A stretch of 24,474 bases of DNA from JAPLDA01 sp043787975. Its GTDB lineage: Bacteria > Bacteroidota > Bacteroidia > AKYH767-A > 2013-40CM-41-45. The position numbers and the translations under genes were made by a program. The first letter of the stretch is position 1. Each line of letters starts with the position of its first letter. Location of the stretch: NCBI GenBank assembly GCA_043787975.1, contig JAYVUK010000054.1:1-24474 (forward strand). The letters run 5' to 3'. Positions 7,425 through 16,458 of this stretch are shown piece after piece. The notes beneath the pieces are model-generated. The model ran no database searches, had not been told where the DNA came from, and saw nothing but the letters and a program-made list of their open reading frames with translations.

Positions 7425-8657
7425 ATGAAAAAATATTTTACATTAATTCTGATGCTTATTGCATCGCAGGTAAATTTTGTGTTTGCACAAAACACATGGA
7501 CAGGAAAAACACCACTACCAATTGCTGAATTACAAAGCGCAGCAGGGTTTTCCATTGGAACAAAAGGATATGTTGTAACAGGAATTGACGGAGGCGGCCT
7601 TGGCTCTGTTAAATTGTGGGAGTATGACCAAGCTACAAATACTTGGACTTCTAAAGCTGATTTCCCCGGAGCAACAAGATATTTTGCGGTTGCATTTGCA
7701 ATTGGTAACAAAGGATATGTTGGAACAGGAACTAAAGTTTCAACAGGTGCACAATCAGATGATTTTTGGGAGTGGGACCAAGCCACCGACACATGGACAC
7801 AAAAGCAAAATTTTGCCGGAACGCCACGAAAATTTTGTGCTGCATTTGCGTTGAACGGCAAAGGATACATTGGTTCAGGTTGGGATAACACAATGGCGTT
7901 GAAAAAAGATTTTTATGAATACGACCCTGCCACAAACGCATGGACAGCAAAAGCAAACTTACCAACAGATAGATATGCAGGAGGAGGATTTGCCATTGGT
8001 AATAAAGGATATATCTGTTCAGGAGGGGACGGCTCAGGCGTTGTTTTTCCTAACGACCTTCAGGAATACGACCCAACATTAAATACATGGACAGCAAAAG
8101 CAAGTTTACCTGCTTCAGGAAGTGTTATGGGTGCAGGAAGAAATTTAGCGTTCGCTTTTTCAATTGGCACCAAAGGTTTTATTGGCACGGGAACGTATAT
8201 TAATTCAAGTATGCCTCTTTATTGCCAGGACTTTTGGGAGTATGACCAACCGACAAATGCCTGGACACAACGAACAAATTTTCCGGGAGGCAATCGCCAA
8301 TATACTTTTGGTTTTTCAATCGGCAATAAAGGCTATGCCGGTTCGGGTGAGCAAGTTGGAAATTATTTTAATGATTTGTGGGAGTGGGGTTCAACACCAA
8401 CAGGTATCAATGAAGGCAACTTGTCTCAAATTTCACTCTCTATCTATCCGAATCCTTCAAATGACGTTCTTACCATCATGGTTCCGCTTGGAGGAGAATA
8501 TTCTATTTACAACACATTTGGGCAAACGGTTTCAAAACTTAAATTGAAGAAGAATGAAAAATATATCTTTGACCCGAAAGAGTTAAGCTCCGGAACTTAC
8601 ATTCTGAAATCAGCCGACAATTATTTGCTCAATAAAAAGTTTAACATCATAAAATAA
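7425..8657 (+). CDS. Secreted kelch-repeat protein with T9SS type A tail (copy 2)
   Basis: 410 residues. The signal peptide MKKYFTLILMLIASQVNFVFA is nearly the same as in copy 1. Six kelch blades are marked by GYVVTG, GYVGTG, GYIGSG, GYICSG, GFIGTG and GYAGSG, each preceded by an F(S/A)IG(N/T)KG strand and followed by (L/F)WE(Y/W)D..T..WT. The blades are more regular than in copy 1. The sorting domain starts LSIYPNPSND and ends LSSGTYILKS, then KFNIIK. The predicted fold is a six-bladed propeller used for binding. The pair arose by tandem duplication; signal peptide and leader have stayed alike while blades diverged, suggesting different ligands. Confidence 0.9.
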   Translation: MKKYFTLILMLIASQVNFVFAQNTWTGKTPLPIAELQSAAGFSIGTKGYVVTGIDGGGLGSVKLWEYDQATNTWTSKADFPGATRYFAVAFAIGNKGYVGTGTKVSTGAQSDDFWEWDQATDTWTQKQNFAGTPRKFCAAFALNGKGYIGSGWDNTMALKKDFYEYDPATNAWTAKANLPTDRYAGGGFAIGNKGYICSGGDGSGVVFPNDLQEYDPTLNTWTAKASLPASGSVMGAGRNLAFAFSIGTKGFIGTGTYINSSMPLYCQDFWEYDQPTNAWTQRTNFPGGNRQYTFGFSIGNKGYAGSGEQVGNYFNDLWEWGSTPTGINEGNLSQISLSIYPNPSNDVLTIMVPLGGEYSIYNTFGQTVSKLKLKKNEKYIFDPKELSSGTYILKSADNYLLNKKFNIIK

Positions 8658-8695
8658 AGACAAACAATCAAGTTATCATTAACAGCTTAGTTGTT

Positions 8696-8738
8696 CAATG
8701 GCTATTGATTGGTGTAATTAATAGCCATTGTCAATTTT
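8696..8738 (+). terminator. Likely terminator after the kelch pair
   Basis: Perfect 11-base arms CAATGGCTATT (8696-8706) and AATAGCCATTG (8720-8730) enclose a 13-base loop. They are followed by TCAATTTT, a weak T-rich tail. The position 39 bases after the kelch stop supports a terminator, but the tail is not a clean T-run. Confidence 0.5.
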
Positions 8739-8832
8739 AATATGAGTGTAACCGAGAATTGAGTACACACCACAAACCCGGGACAGACGCCGGCGTATCT
8801 TCTATTTTGTGGAAGCTAAAAATGTTTTGTCA

Positions 8833-10617
8833 ATGAAAAATATTTCCTCACTCCTGTTTTTAACAATCTTGTGTTTAACAACAAGCAATCTTGTTTTTTC
8901 ACAAGCGACCTTTTCGGATTATTTTAAACAGGGAGAAACCGCCTTCACTAACTCCGACTTTGAAAAGTCAACCCTGTTTTTTCAACGTGCAATTTCGGCT
9001 TTCGGTGGCAAAGATGACAGCATTCAGTTGGGAGAAAGCTATCTCCACATGGGAATGATTTACGGTAAGCTGGAGGATTACACTTCCTCGGAGAAATATG
9101 TTGTGCACGCTAAACAGATATTTGAAAAGCTAAAGAATGATTCAATGCTGATCAGAACGTATAATCTGCTCGGAAATCTTTTGGCCGTTAATCATAAAAC
9201 CGATGAAGCATTAAAAACCTATAACAATAGTTTACGGTTAGCAATTGCATCCGGTTTGCTCGAAAGGCAAGGTTCCATCTTAAATAATATAGGAGTACTT
9301 TACTACAATCAAAAAAAATATCATGAGGCAATTCAGCAATACGAAAAGGGCTTCATCATTGCTGCTCAAATAAAGAGTAAATACGGAATGTCCTTGTCAC
9401 TCATCAATACAGGAATTAGTTATCAAGGCTTAGGTAATCCGGGAAAGGCGATTGCGTATATTAAAGAAGGAATTGAAAAAGCAAAAGAAATAAACGATTT
9501 GTATCAACTTCAAATTGGTTACGAGCAAATTTCAAACGCATATTTCAGCACCGGAAATTTTAAAGAGGCATATAATTATTTAAACCTGTTTACGATGGTG
9601 AAAGATTCAATCAGTTCCATTGAAATCCATAAACAAATTACAGCCCAGGAAGCAAAATTTCAATCACAACAAAAGGAATTGGAAATCGCAAAATTGAAAA
9701 CAGAAAAACAAAAAAATGAAATCGGCGCGTTGGAATCAGAAAATAAAATAAAATCATTACAGTATACCTTAGGTATAATTTTTTCAATCTTTCTTGTGAT
9801 AATTATTGTTTCAGTTTTGTTTTATAAGCAGTATAAGAACAAAGTAAAACTCACTGTTAATCTGGAACAAAGTAAAAATGATTTAGAACGAAAAAATAGT
9901 GACCTAAGCTCTTCGCTGTTGCTCAATGATAAATTACAGAGTGCCTTGAGGCAGGACTTGGATAATTACAAACAACTTGCTTACCGGAAACAAATGAACC
10001 CACATTTTATTTTTAACTCACTAAATGCAATTCAAAATTATATTCTTACGAATAATAAACTTGAAGCAAATTATTATTTGGGCGAATTATCCACTTTGAT
10101 AAGAAGAATATTAGAAAATTCAGAGAAGGATGTTGTTTCCTTAAAAGAGGAATTGTTGGTTAGCGAAACGTATATTAAGCTGGAACAAAAAAGGTTTGTG
10201 GGAAAATTCAATTACACACTTGAATGTGATGAAGAAATTGAAGCTTCAAAAATTAAAATTCCTCCGTTGTTGCTACAACCCTTTATTGAAAATGCAATAT
10301 GGCATGGGTTGTTACACAAGCCGGAAAATGCTTTGTTGCAAATTGGCATTTCAAAAACTACTGGTGGCGAAATTTTAATTTCAATAAAAGACAACGGTGT
10401 AGGAAGAAATTCGAAGAATGGAAATGTTTTCAGCGAAGCAAAAATGGAATCGATGGGAATTAACCTTACGTTGAACAGAATTAACTTGAGCAATTGCATT
10501 ACTGAAGATAAAATCATTTTGAAAATAAAAGATTTGTTTGACAACAATCAGAAGCCAGGAGGAACCGAAGTATTGATAACACTCCAACAACAATTAGAGC
10601 ATGAGTCAATCGCTTAG
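8833..10617 (+). CDS. LytS-type sensor histidine kinase with periplasmic TPR domain
   Basis: 594 residues from the ATG at 8833, which begins a signal peptide (MKNISSLLFLTILCLTT). A GTG eight codons earlier is less likely. Residues about 25-260 are TPR repeats (LNNIGVLYYNQKKYHEAIQQY is one), exported to the periplasm. A coiled coil follows (about 270-310), then a membrane helix (about 313-333, GIIFSIFLVIIIVSVLF) and a second coiled coil. The His_kinase domain has the phospho-acceptor H391 in NPHFIFNSLNAIQNYI. The ATPase domain has the N-box QPFIENAIWHGL (N487) and DNGVGRN (520-526). It overlaps the regulator gene by 17 bases, so the two are translationally coupled and form one two-component system. 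The signal is unknown. Confidence 0.93.
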   Translation: MKNISSLLFLTILCLTTSNLVFSQATFSDYFKQGETAFTNSDFEKSTLFFQRAISAFGGKDDSIQLGESYLHMGMIYGKLEDYTSSEKYVVHAKQIFEKLKNDSMLIRTYNLLGNLLAVNHKTDEALKTYNNSLRLAIASGLLERQGSILNNIGVLYYNQKKYHEAIQQYEKGFIIAAQIKSKYGMSLSLINTGISYQGLGNPGKAIAYIKEGIEKAKEINDLYQLQIGYEQISNAYFSTGNFKEAYNYLNLFTMVKDSISSIEIHKQITAQEAKFQSQQKELEIAKLKTEKQKNEIGALESENKIKSLQYTLGIIFSIFLVIIIVSVLFYKQYKNKVKLTVNLEQSKNDLERKNSDLSSSLLLNDKLQSALRQDLDNYKQLAYRKQMNPHFIFNSLNAIQNYILTNNKLEANYYLGELSTLIRRILENSEKDVVSLKEELLVSETYIKLEQKRFVGKFNYTLECDEEIEASKIKIPPLLLQPFIENAIWHGLLHKPENALLQIGISKTTGGEILISIKDNGVGRNSKNGNVFSEAKMESMGINLTLNRINLSNCITEDKIILKIKDLFDNNQKPGGTEVLITLQQQLEHESIA

Positions 10618-11344
10618 AGCTATAATTATTGATGATGAAAAAAATGCAATCAGTGCATTAAAAATTATCATTGAAGAATTTGCACAGAACATTGAAATTG
10701 TCGGAACAGCCTCATCGGCGAAGGAAGGAATTCAATTAATAAAAACGGCAACTCCTGATGTTGCATTTCTTGATATTCAAATGCCCCACATGACAGGCAT
10801 TGAACTTTTGGACTCCATTGAAGGAGAAAGAAATTTTGAAATAGTTTTTCTAACAGCATTCAACAACTATGCACAAGAAGCATTTAAGTTAAATGCGTTT
10901 TGCTACCTTCTTAAACCAATCAATATTCCTGATTTTCTATCAGTAGTAAATAAATTATCTGCAAAAAGAAATGGCGTTGATGATGTCACCCACTTTCAAA
11001 ATTTAAAGAAGGCATTCAGCAATAAAATAAGTATTCCATCTTCAACAGGCATTGAGTTCATCACCATCTCCGACATTGTTCGCATTGAAGCAGACGGCAG
11101 TTATGTTACAGTGCATTTAATAAATAAAAAGCAACTGATATTTTCCAAAAACTTAAAAGCGATGGAAGAACTTCTCTATAGAAATTCATTTTTCAGAGCA
11201 CACAAATCACATCTTATCAATGTTGATTACATTCAAAGGTTCATTTCTTTCAAGGACGGAGGAACAATAACAATGATCGATGGTTCAGAAATTGATTTAT
11301 CACGAACACATAAAGAGGAGTTTGTTTCTATGTATAAATTTTAA
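10601..11344 (+). CDS. LytTR-family response regulator
   Basis: 247 residues. The receiver domain (about 5-120) has acidic D11/D12, phospho-acceptor D58 in DVAFLDIQMP, T85 in FLTAF and K105 in LLKPI. The LytTR DNA-binding domain (about 145-247) has DIVRIEADGSYVTVHL and FFRAHKSHLINVDYI. Phosphorylated by the partner kinase, it should bind DNA, usually as a dimer at direct repeats, to control nearby or surface genes. Its start lies within the kinase gene (17-base overlap), which also fixes the ATG. No target site could be identified; the secreted kelch genes upstream are candidates only by position. Confidence 0.95.
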   Translation: MSQSLRAIIIDDEKNAISALKIIIEEFAQNIEIVGTASSAKEGIQLIKTATPDVAFLDIQMPHMTGIELLDSIEGERNFEIVFLTAFNNYAQEAFKLNAFCYLLKPINIPDFLSVVNKLSAKRNGVDDVTHFQNLKKAFSNKISIPSSTGIEFITISDIVRIEADGSYVTVHLINKKQLIFSKNLKAMEELLYRNSFFRAHKSHLINVDYIQRFISFKDGGTITMIDGSEIDLSRTHKEEFVSMYKF

Positions 11345-11567
11345 TCTGTCAATTGACAGGACGAAAGCCCACCCACAAAAAACACGTCCTTAAGACCCCG
11401 CAAGACCATATTGCGAACCAACGTTTTAAGCGAGTATTTTTTCCTCCTTCCCGAGAATAATTCTTTCCCACCCATCCTTAAAAAGAAATTCAATTAAATT
11501 TTGGTGTTCGTCTGTAAAGGGATCTTTTCACGGACCGGCGATGAATGCAATTATCGTCTTATTGGCT
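11345..11567. other. Convergent intergenic region with palindrome
   Basis: This is the gap between the regulator and the convergent membrane protein gene. It contains the perfect 14-base palindrome CTGTCAATTGACAG (11346-11359), immediately after the regulator stop. The outer inverted repeat AGGACG (11358-11363) pairs with CGTCCT (11385-11390). These may form a transcript-end hairpin, but there is no clear T-run. I see nothing else. Confidence 0.35.
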
Positions 11568-12722
11568 TCACTGACCCTTTATTTCTTGTTTGAAAAATAA
11601 GTCAACATTTATTTTGATCCACACCAAAACACAAGGCAACGCTTTTAGAGAATATGGAACAACCCAATCGTTTCTCCATGACCGTGGGAATAGATCAGTA
11701 GGCGAGAGACAGGTAAGTACAAAAACAAGAACCAGAAGGAAGACATCCAAATTTTTTCTTGATTCAGAAAAAAACCAGATCGCAGCTCCTGTAACAGCGA
11801 TGACGAATGTGGGAGACTCTCCGCGATGATTGAAAATAACGATCCAAAGAAGAAGGGAAGAAAAAAAGGAAATACGAAAATCGTATTCTTTGTATCGCTT
11901 TATGAATAGCAATGGAGTCATCAGAATCAGCAGACCTGAAAGCACGACGATATTTTTATTGTCTACCGAAAACCAGGAATGCAAAATTCCAAAAACAGAA
12001 ATACCATAGTTGATGGAGTTGTCTAGTGCAATAATGTGGTACCATCCTTTGTATTGCATCATCAATAAGTCCCAGCTTGTAAAAAGCAGGGGAATGAAGG
12101 TGAAAAGGACTGCCCAGAGAATAGAATACAGGATGAATTTTATTTTATCGGGATAAAAAAGCGCCAGCACAACAGCAGCGATTCCGAATATTTTTATGTA
12201 GGCGCTGAAGACGATAAAAAGAGAAGCGAGCAATACATTTTTCTTTTCAAACTGTACCAACGATAAGACAAGAAGGCCCGCAATCAGTCCGTTGCTTTGG
12301 GCGTTCTGCAAACTCGTCAGCAGTTCTACCAGGATAAACCACAACATAAAAATTTTGCCTTTCTTTTTTAGAAAAGGTAAAAAATAAATTCCGCAAAAAA
12401 GAGCAAGCGTATTTATTAAATTCCAGGTGATCAAGCCGGGTAAGTCGGGAACCCAGTTAAATGGCGCCATCAGCACCGCAAATCCCGGACTGTATTTATA
12501 GAGATCAAAATATTCCGGTTCATGACTTATGTACATATCAACTCCTTCCACCAAATGAGGAAATGACTGTCGGAAAATGAGGTAGTTGTTGTACTTTGAA
12601 AATGCATCAGTTGGCTTGCTTTTCAGGTATTGCCCGATACTGGCTGCCATGGTGATGATCATGTAAATTACAAGCAAGAACTTGTAATCTGTAACAAATA
12701 ATGGGATTCTCTTCTTCAACAT
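11568..12722 (-). CDS. GT87-like (DUF2029) multi-pass membrane glycosyltransferase
   Basis: 384 residues from the ATG ending at 12722; a TTG nine codons upstream is also open but is preceded by no better context. It has about nine to eleven hydrophobic segments throughout. After the first helix comes SKYNNYLIFRQSFPHLVEG, then YKYSPGFAVLMAPF, the pattern of GT87 polyprenyl-phosphate-sugar-dependent mannosyltransferases of the GT-C fold. These add sugars to lipids or glycans on the outer side of the inner membrane. The substrate cannot be told. The gene is alone on the minus strand, divergent from ileS with a nested palindrome element between. Confidence 0.8.
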   Translation of the reverse strand: MLKKRIPLFVTDYKFLLVIYMIITMAASIGQYLKSKPTDAFSKYNNYLIFRQSFPHLVEGVDMYISHEPEYFDLYKYSPGFAVLMAPFNWVPDLPGLITWNLINTLALFCGIYFLPFLKKKGKIFMLWFILVELLTSLQNAQSNGLIAGLLVLSLVQFEKKNVLLASLFIVFSAYIKIFGIAAVVLALFYPDKIKFILYSILWAVLFTFIPLLFTSWDLLMMQYKGWYHIIALDNSINYGISVFGILHSWFSVDNKNIVVLSGLLILMTPLLFIKRYKEYDFRISFFSSLLLWIVIFNHRGESPTFVIAVTGAAIWFFSESRKNLDVFLLVLVFVLTCLSPTDLFPRSWRNDWVVPYSLKALPCVLVWIKINVDLFFKQEIKGQ

Positions 12723-12793
12723 ATCAGCAAATGGGTTGTAAATAAACAAAAAACAATTTTGTTAATTGTCGCAATCCTGCTTTAGCTAATGGC

Positions 12794-12932
12794 TCAGTCT
12801 GAATTATATTTAGATTCCTCGCTTCGCTCGGAATGACCTTGAATAGATAGATAATAGGCGGGCTTAAGCCCGCCCCTCAACTGTAATTCGCATTGTCATT
12901 CCGAGCGAAGCGAGGAATCATTATTCAGACTG
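12794..12932. repeat. Composite nested palindrome element, copy 1
   Basis: Three nested inverted repeats share one centre. The outer arms are CAGTCTGAAT (12794-12803) and ATTCAGACTG (12923-12932). The middle arms are a perfect 25-base pair (12813-12837 and 12895-12919) beginning GATTCCTCGCTTCGC and GTCATTCCGAGCG. The centre is the perfect 18-base palindrome GGCGGGCTTAAGCCCGCC (12857-12874). Spacers are 19 and 20 bases. It has no coding capacity and fits a small non-autonomous mobile element or a large cruciform. It lies between divergent genes, 38 bases after which ileS regulation begins. Confidence 0.85.
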
Positions 12933-12980
12933 TGCTACTGCCGCACTTAGAATCACTCAGGTTTCTCAGGTGATTTTATT

Positions 12981-12988
12981 TACTTTTG
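12981..12988 (+). promoter_or_regulatory. Candidate -7 promoter box for ileS
   Basis: TACTTTTG matches TAnnTTTG exactly and lies 34 bases before the ATG at 13015. This places the transcript start near 12995 and argues against the longer GTG start at 12970. The -33 element is poor (GTTT near 12961). Confidence 0.45.
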
Positions 12989-13014
12989 CTGACCTTTTTC
13001 GAGAGGCGTGCATT

Positions 13015-16000
13015 ATGGGTAAATACAGTGAATATAAACAGCTTGATTTGAGCTCTATCGGCAAAGAAGAATTGCAGCGATGGGACGAAGAGAAGATTTT
13101 TGAGCAAAGTATCACCAGTCGCGAAGGCAAGCCGGCATTTACATTTTATGAAGGTCCGCCATCAGCGAATGGATTGCCTGGAATTCACCATGTGATGTCA
13201 CGCGCGATCAAGGATATTTTCTGTCGATACAAAACACTGAAAGGTTTCCAGGTAAAACGCAAAGGCGGCTGGGACACGCATGGATTACCGATTGAGATAA
13301 GTGTGGAAAAAACGCTTGGCATTCGCAAAGAAGATATCGGCAAAAAAATTTCTGTTGAAGATTACAACAAAGCCTGTCGTAAAGAGGTGATGAAATATAA
13401 AAACGTGTGGGATGATCTCACGCGCAAGATGGGTTATTGGGTGGACCTCGAACATCCGTATATCACGTTTGAAAATAATTACATCGAAAGTGTGTGGTCA
13501 CTGTTGAAGAAATTGTACAACGGAGACAATCCTTCCAAACAAAAATTGCTGTACAAAGGATACACGATTCAACCCTATTCACCGGCTGCAGGAACAGGAT
13601 TGAGTTCACATGAGTTGAACCAACCCGGAACGTATAAGGATGTGAGGGATACGACGGTCGTAGCCCAGTTCAAAGTACGAAGTTCAAAGTTGCCTGAACT
13701 GGAAGGCGATGTTTTCTTTTTAGCATGGACGACAACTCCTTGGACGCTTCCCTCGAATACTGCGCTCGCTGTCGGAAAAGATATTTCATATGTCGCAGTA
13801 AAAACATTTAATCAGTACACACACAAGCTGATCACGGTTATTCTTGCAAAAGATTTGTCAGGAAAATATTTTCCCGAGAAAAATGCTGAGTTAAAGTTGG
13901 AAGATTACAAAGAAGGCGACAAGCAAATTCCATTTCAGGTGTTACAAGAATTTCAGGGAAAAGACCTGGAAGGAATTCATTATGATCAGTTGCTTCCTTA
14001 TGTAAACCCGACTGATGGTAATGCTTTCAAGGTTGTATTGGGAGATTTTGTTACGACTGAAGACGGAACAGGAATTGTTCACATCGCACCAAGTTTTGGT
14101 GCTGATGATTTTCGTACTGCAAAACAAAACGGTCTGGGTTCGCTGACACTTGTCGACAAGAGAGGAAAATTTGTTTCTGAAGTTACAGACTTCGCAGATG
14201 AGTTTGTGAAAGAACAATACTTAACCGAAGAAGAAAAGGAAACGGAGAGAAAGAAACAAGGTGGAGAAAAATATTTATCAGTCGATGAACGAATTTCCAT
14301 CAAGCTGAAAAAAGAAAACAAGGCATTCAAAGTAGAGAAGTACGAACACAGTTATCCGCATTGCTGGAGAACAGATAAACCAATCTTATATTATCCGTTA
14401 GACAGCTGGTTTATTAAAACAACAGCGGTGAAAGATCGTCTCATCGAACTAAATAAAACCATCAACTGGAAACCGGAATCAACGGGTACAGGGCGTTTCG
14501 GAAACTGGCTGGAGAATCTGGTTGACTGGAATTTATCGCGCAGCCGTTATTGGGGAATTCCGCTTCCGATATGGAGGACAGAAGATGGCAGCGAAGAAAT
14601 CTGCATCGGTTCCATCGAAGAATTAAAAAAGGAAATCGCGAAATCCATCACAGCCGGATTCATGGATCCAAAACATCTCGAGCATGTGGATGCTTCCAAA
14701 CCGGATTTTGATTTACATCGTCCGTATGTGGATGACATCATACTCGTTTCTCCTTCAGGGAAAAAGATGATACGTGAAACTGATCTGATTGATGTGTGGT
14801 TCGACAGCGGTGCGATGCCTTACGCGCAATGGCATTACCCGTTTGAAAATGTGGAGGAGTTTAAGAAGAACTATCCTGCAGATTTTATTGCGGAAGGTGT
14901 CGATCAAACACGCGGATGGTTTTTTACACTTCACACCATTGCTGTGATGCTGTTTGATTCGGTTGCGTTTAAAAATGTTGTCAGCAACGGATTGGTGCTC
15001 GACAAAAACGGAAACAAAATGTCGAAGCGTCTTGGCAATGCTGCGGATCCGTTTGAGACGATTGAAAAATATGGAGCCGATGCAACGCGTTGGTATTTGA
15101 TCAGCAATGCACAACCGTGGGACAACCTGAAGTTTAACATGGAAGGAATCGGTGAAGTACAACGTAAATTTTTCGGAACACTTTACAATACCTATTCTTT
15201 CTTCGCGCTCTATGCAAACATTGACAAATTCAATTATTCGGAAAAAGAAATTCCGGTTGGCGAACGTCCCGAAATTGATCGCTGGATTTTATCAGAATTA
15301 AATTCGCTCATCAAATTTGTGGATGAATGTTATGCAGATTACGAACCGACCAAATCCACACGCGCCATCCAGGATTTTGCAATGGAACATTTGAGCAACT
15401 GGTATGTTCGCTTATGCAGAAGAAGATTCTGGAAAGGAGATTATACGAACGATAAAATTGCAGCGTATCAAACCCTTTATACCTGTCTTGAAAGCATAGC
15501 AGTAATGATGTCTCCCGTGGCACCATTTTATGCCGATCGTTTATTCACAGATTTAAATTCTATTTCCAAACGACACCATGTTTCATCCGTCCATCTCGCA
15601 AATTTTCCAACAAGTGCTGAAAAGTTGATTGATAAACTTCTTGAAGAAAGAATGGAGCTTGCGCAAAAAATTTCTTCGATGGTGTTGTCGTTGCGCAAAA
15701 AAGTGAACATCCGTGTTCGTCAGCCGCTTAATAAAATTTTGATTCCGGTGCTGGACGAAAAATTTCAGACGAAAGTCGAGTCCATTAAAGATTTAATTCT
15801 TGCTGAAGTGAATGTAAAACAGATCGAATACATCTCTGACACGTCAGGAATTTTGGTGAAGAAGATCAAACCGAATTTTAAAGTTCTTGGAAAAAAGGTA
15901 GGCGCCTTGATGAAAGATGTTGCGTCTGCCATTTCGAATTTAAAGCAGGATGATATTGCAACGTTTGAGCGTGATGGAAAGCTTGATCTGATGATCATCA

Positions 16001-16404
16001 ATCAGCCGGTGACCTTGCAATTGGAAGATGTTGAAATCCTTTCGGAAGATATCCCGGGATGGGAAGTGGCAAGTGATGGCAACCTCACGATTGCCCTGGA
16101 TATCAATATTAATGAAAAACTGAAGGAAGAAGGAATCGCCCGCGAATTCATAAATCGCATCCAAAATTTGCGAAAAGACAAGGGTTTTGAAGTGACCGAT
16201 AAAATCGACCTGGAGGTGCTGAATGGCTCTGCCATAGAGGCTTCCATATTAAATAATAAAATCTATATTTGCGCGGAAATTTTGGCAACCTCACTTGAAT
16301 TTGTTGACTCGCTAAACGATAAAGATGCCGTCAATATTGAGGTTGACGAGGATTTAAAAACAACCATTTCAATCAAAAAAAATAAAGCTTCATTGGTGAA
16401 TTAG
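13015..16404 (+). CDS. ileS: Isoleucyl-tRNA synthetase, long type
   Basis: Charges tRNA-Ile; cytoplasmic class I enzyme. 1130 residues from the ATG at 13015 (MGKYSEYKQLDL). A GTG at 12970 would include a promoter-like box in the coding region and is rejected. The HIGH-type motif is GIHH at 56-59, followed by GGWDTHGLP. The editing domain has the LAWTTTPWTLPSNTALAVG stretch, and KMSKR is at 668-672. The tRNA anticodon-binding domain follows at SNWYVRLCRRRFW. The length and lack of a C-terminal zinc-cysteine cluster fit the eukaryote-like IleRS2 type, often insensitive to mupirocin in the family. A heptamer repeat lies in its editing region at 13667-13694. Confidence 0.97.
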   Translation: MGKYSEYKQLDLSSIGKEELQRWDEEKIFEQSITSREGKPAFTFYEGPPSANGLPGIHHVMSRAIKDIFCRYKTLKGFQVKRKGGWDTHGLPIEISVEKTLGIRKEDIGKKISVEDYNKACRKEVMKYKNVWDDLTRKMGYWVDLEHPYITFENNYIESVWSLLKKLYNGDNPSKQKLLYKGYTIQPYSPAAGTGLSSHELNQPGTYKDVRDTTVVAQFKVRSSKLPELEGDVFFLAWTTTPWTLPSNTALAVGKDISYVAVKTFNQYTHKLITVILAKDLSGKYFPEKNAELKLEDYKEGDKQIPFQVLQEFQGKDLEGIHYDQLLPYVNPTDGNAFKVVLGDFVTTEDGTGIVHIAPSFGADDFRTAKQNGLGSLTLVDKRGKFVSEVTDFADEFVKEQYLTEEEKETERKKQGGEKYLSVDERISIKLKKENKAFKVEKYEHSYPHCWRTDKPILYYPLDSWFIKTTAVKDRLIELNKTINWKPESTGTGRFGNWLENLVDWNLSRSRYWGIPLPIWRTEDGSEEICIGSIEELKKEIAKSITAGFMDPKHLEHVDASKPDFDLHRPYVDDIILVSPSGKKMIRETDLIDVWFDSGAMPYAQWHYPFENVEEFKKNYPADFIAEGVDQTRGWFFTLHTIAVMLFDSVAFKNVVSNGLVLDKNGNKMSKRLGNAADPFETIEKYGADATRWYLISNAQPWDNLKFNMEGIGEVQRKFFGTLYNTYSFFALYANIDKFNYSEKEIPVGERPEIDRWILSELNSLIKFVDECYADYEPTKSTRAIQDFAMEHLSNWYVRLCRRRFWKGDYTNDKIAAYQTLYTCLESIAVMMSPVAPFYADRLFTDLNSISKRHHVSSVHLANFPTSAEKLIDKLLEERMELAQKISSMVLSLRKKVNIRVRQPLNKILIPVLDEKFQTKVESIKDLILAEVNVKQIEYISDTSGILVKKIKPNFKVLGKKVGALMKDVASAISNLKQDDIATFERDGKLDLMIINQPVTLQLEDVEILSEDIPGWEVASDGNLTIALDININEKLKEEGIAREFINRIQNLRKDKGFEVTDKIDLEVLNGSAIEASILNNKIYICAEILATSLEFVDSLNDKDAVNIEVDEDLKTTISIKKNKASLVN
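13667..13694. repeat. Heptamer tandem array inside ileS
   Basis: The units are AGTTCAA at 13667, AGTACGA at 13674, AGTTCAA at 13681 and AGTTGCC at 13688. They code for residues around VAQFKVRSSKLPE just before the conserved editing-domain segment. The region is variable in the family, where length changes would be tolerated. Confidence 0.55.
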
Positions 16405-16458
16405 TTTCTGAATTCATTGATAAAGCAAGATCACGATTCAATCAAATATTTTTTGCTC

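Noticed and set aside
7373..7891. 172-codon open frame on the minus strand
   Set aside because: It lies antisense to the kelch gene 2 coding region and the end of kelch gene 1. Its proline/valine-rich product mirrors the regular kelch codons and has no family features.
10212..10593. Minus-strand frames opposite the kinase ATPase domain
   Set aside because: They are antisense to conserved kinase motifs and have no supporting features.
12970..13014. Upstream GTG start for ileS
   Set aside because: It would place a TACTTTTG promoter-like box inside the coding region and adds 15 residues unlike the family.
14755..15162. 135-codon minus-strand frame
   Set aside because: It lies wholly within conserved ileS sequence around KMSKR and has no recognisable domain.
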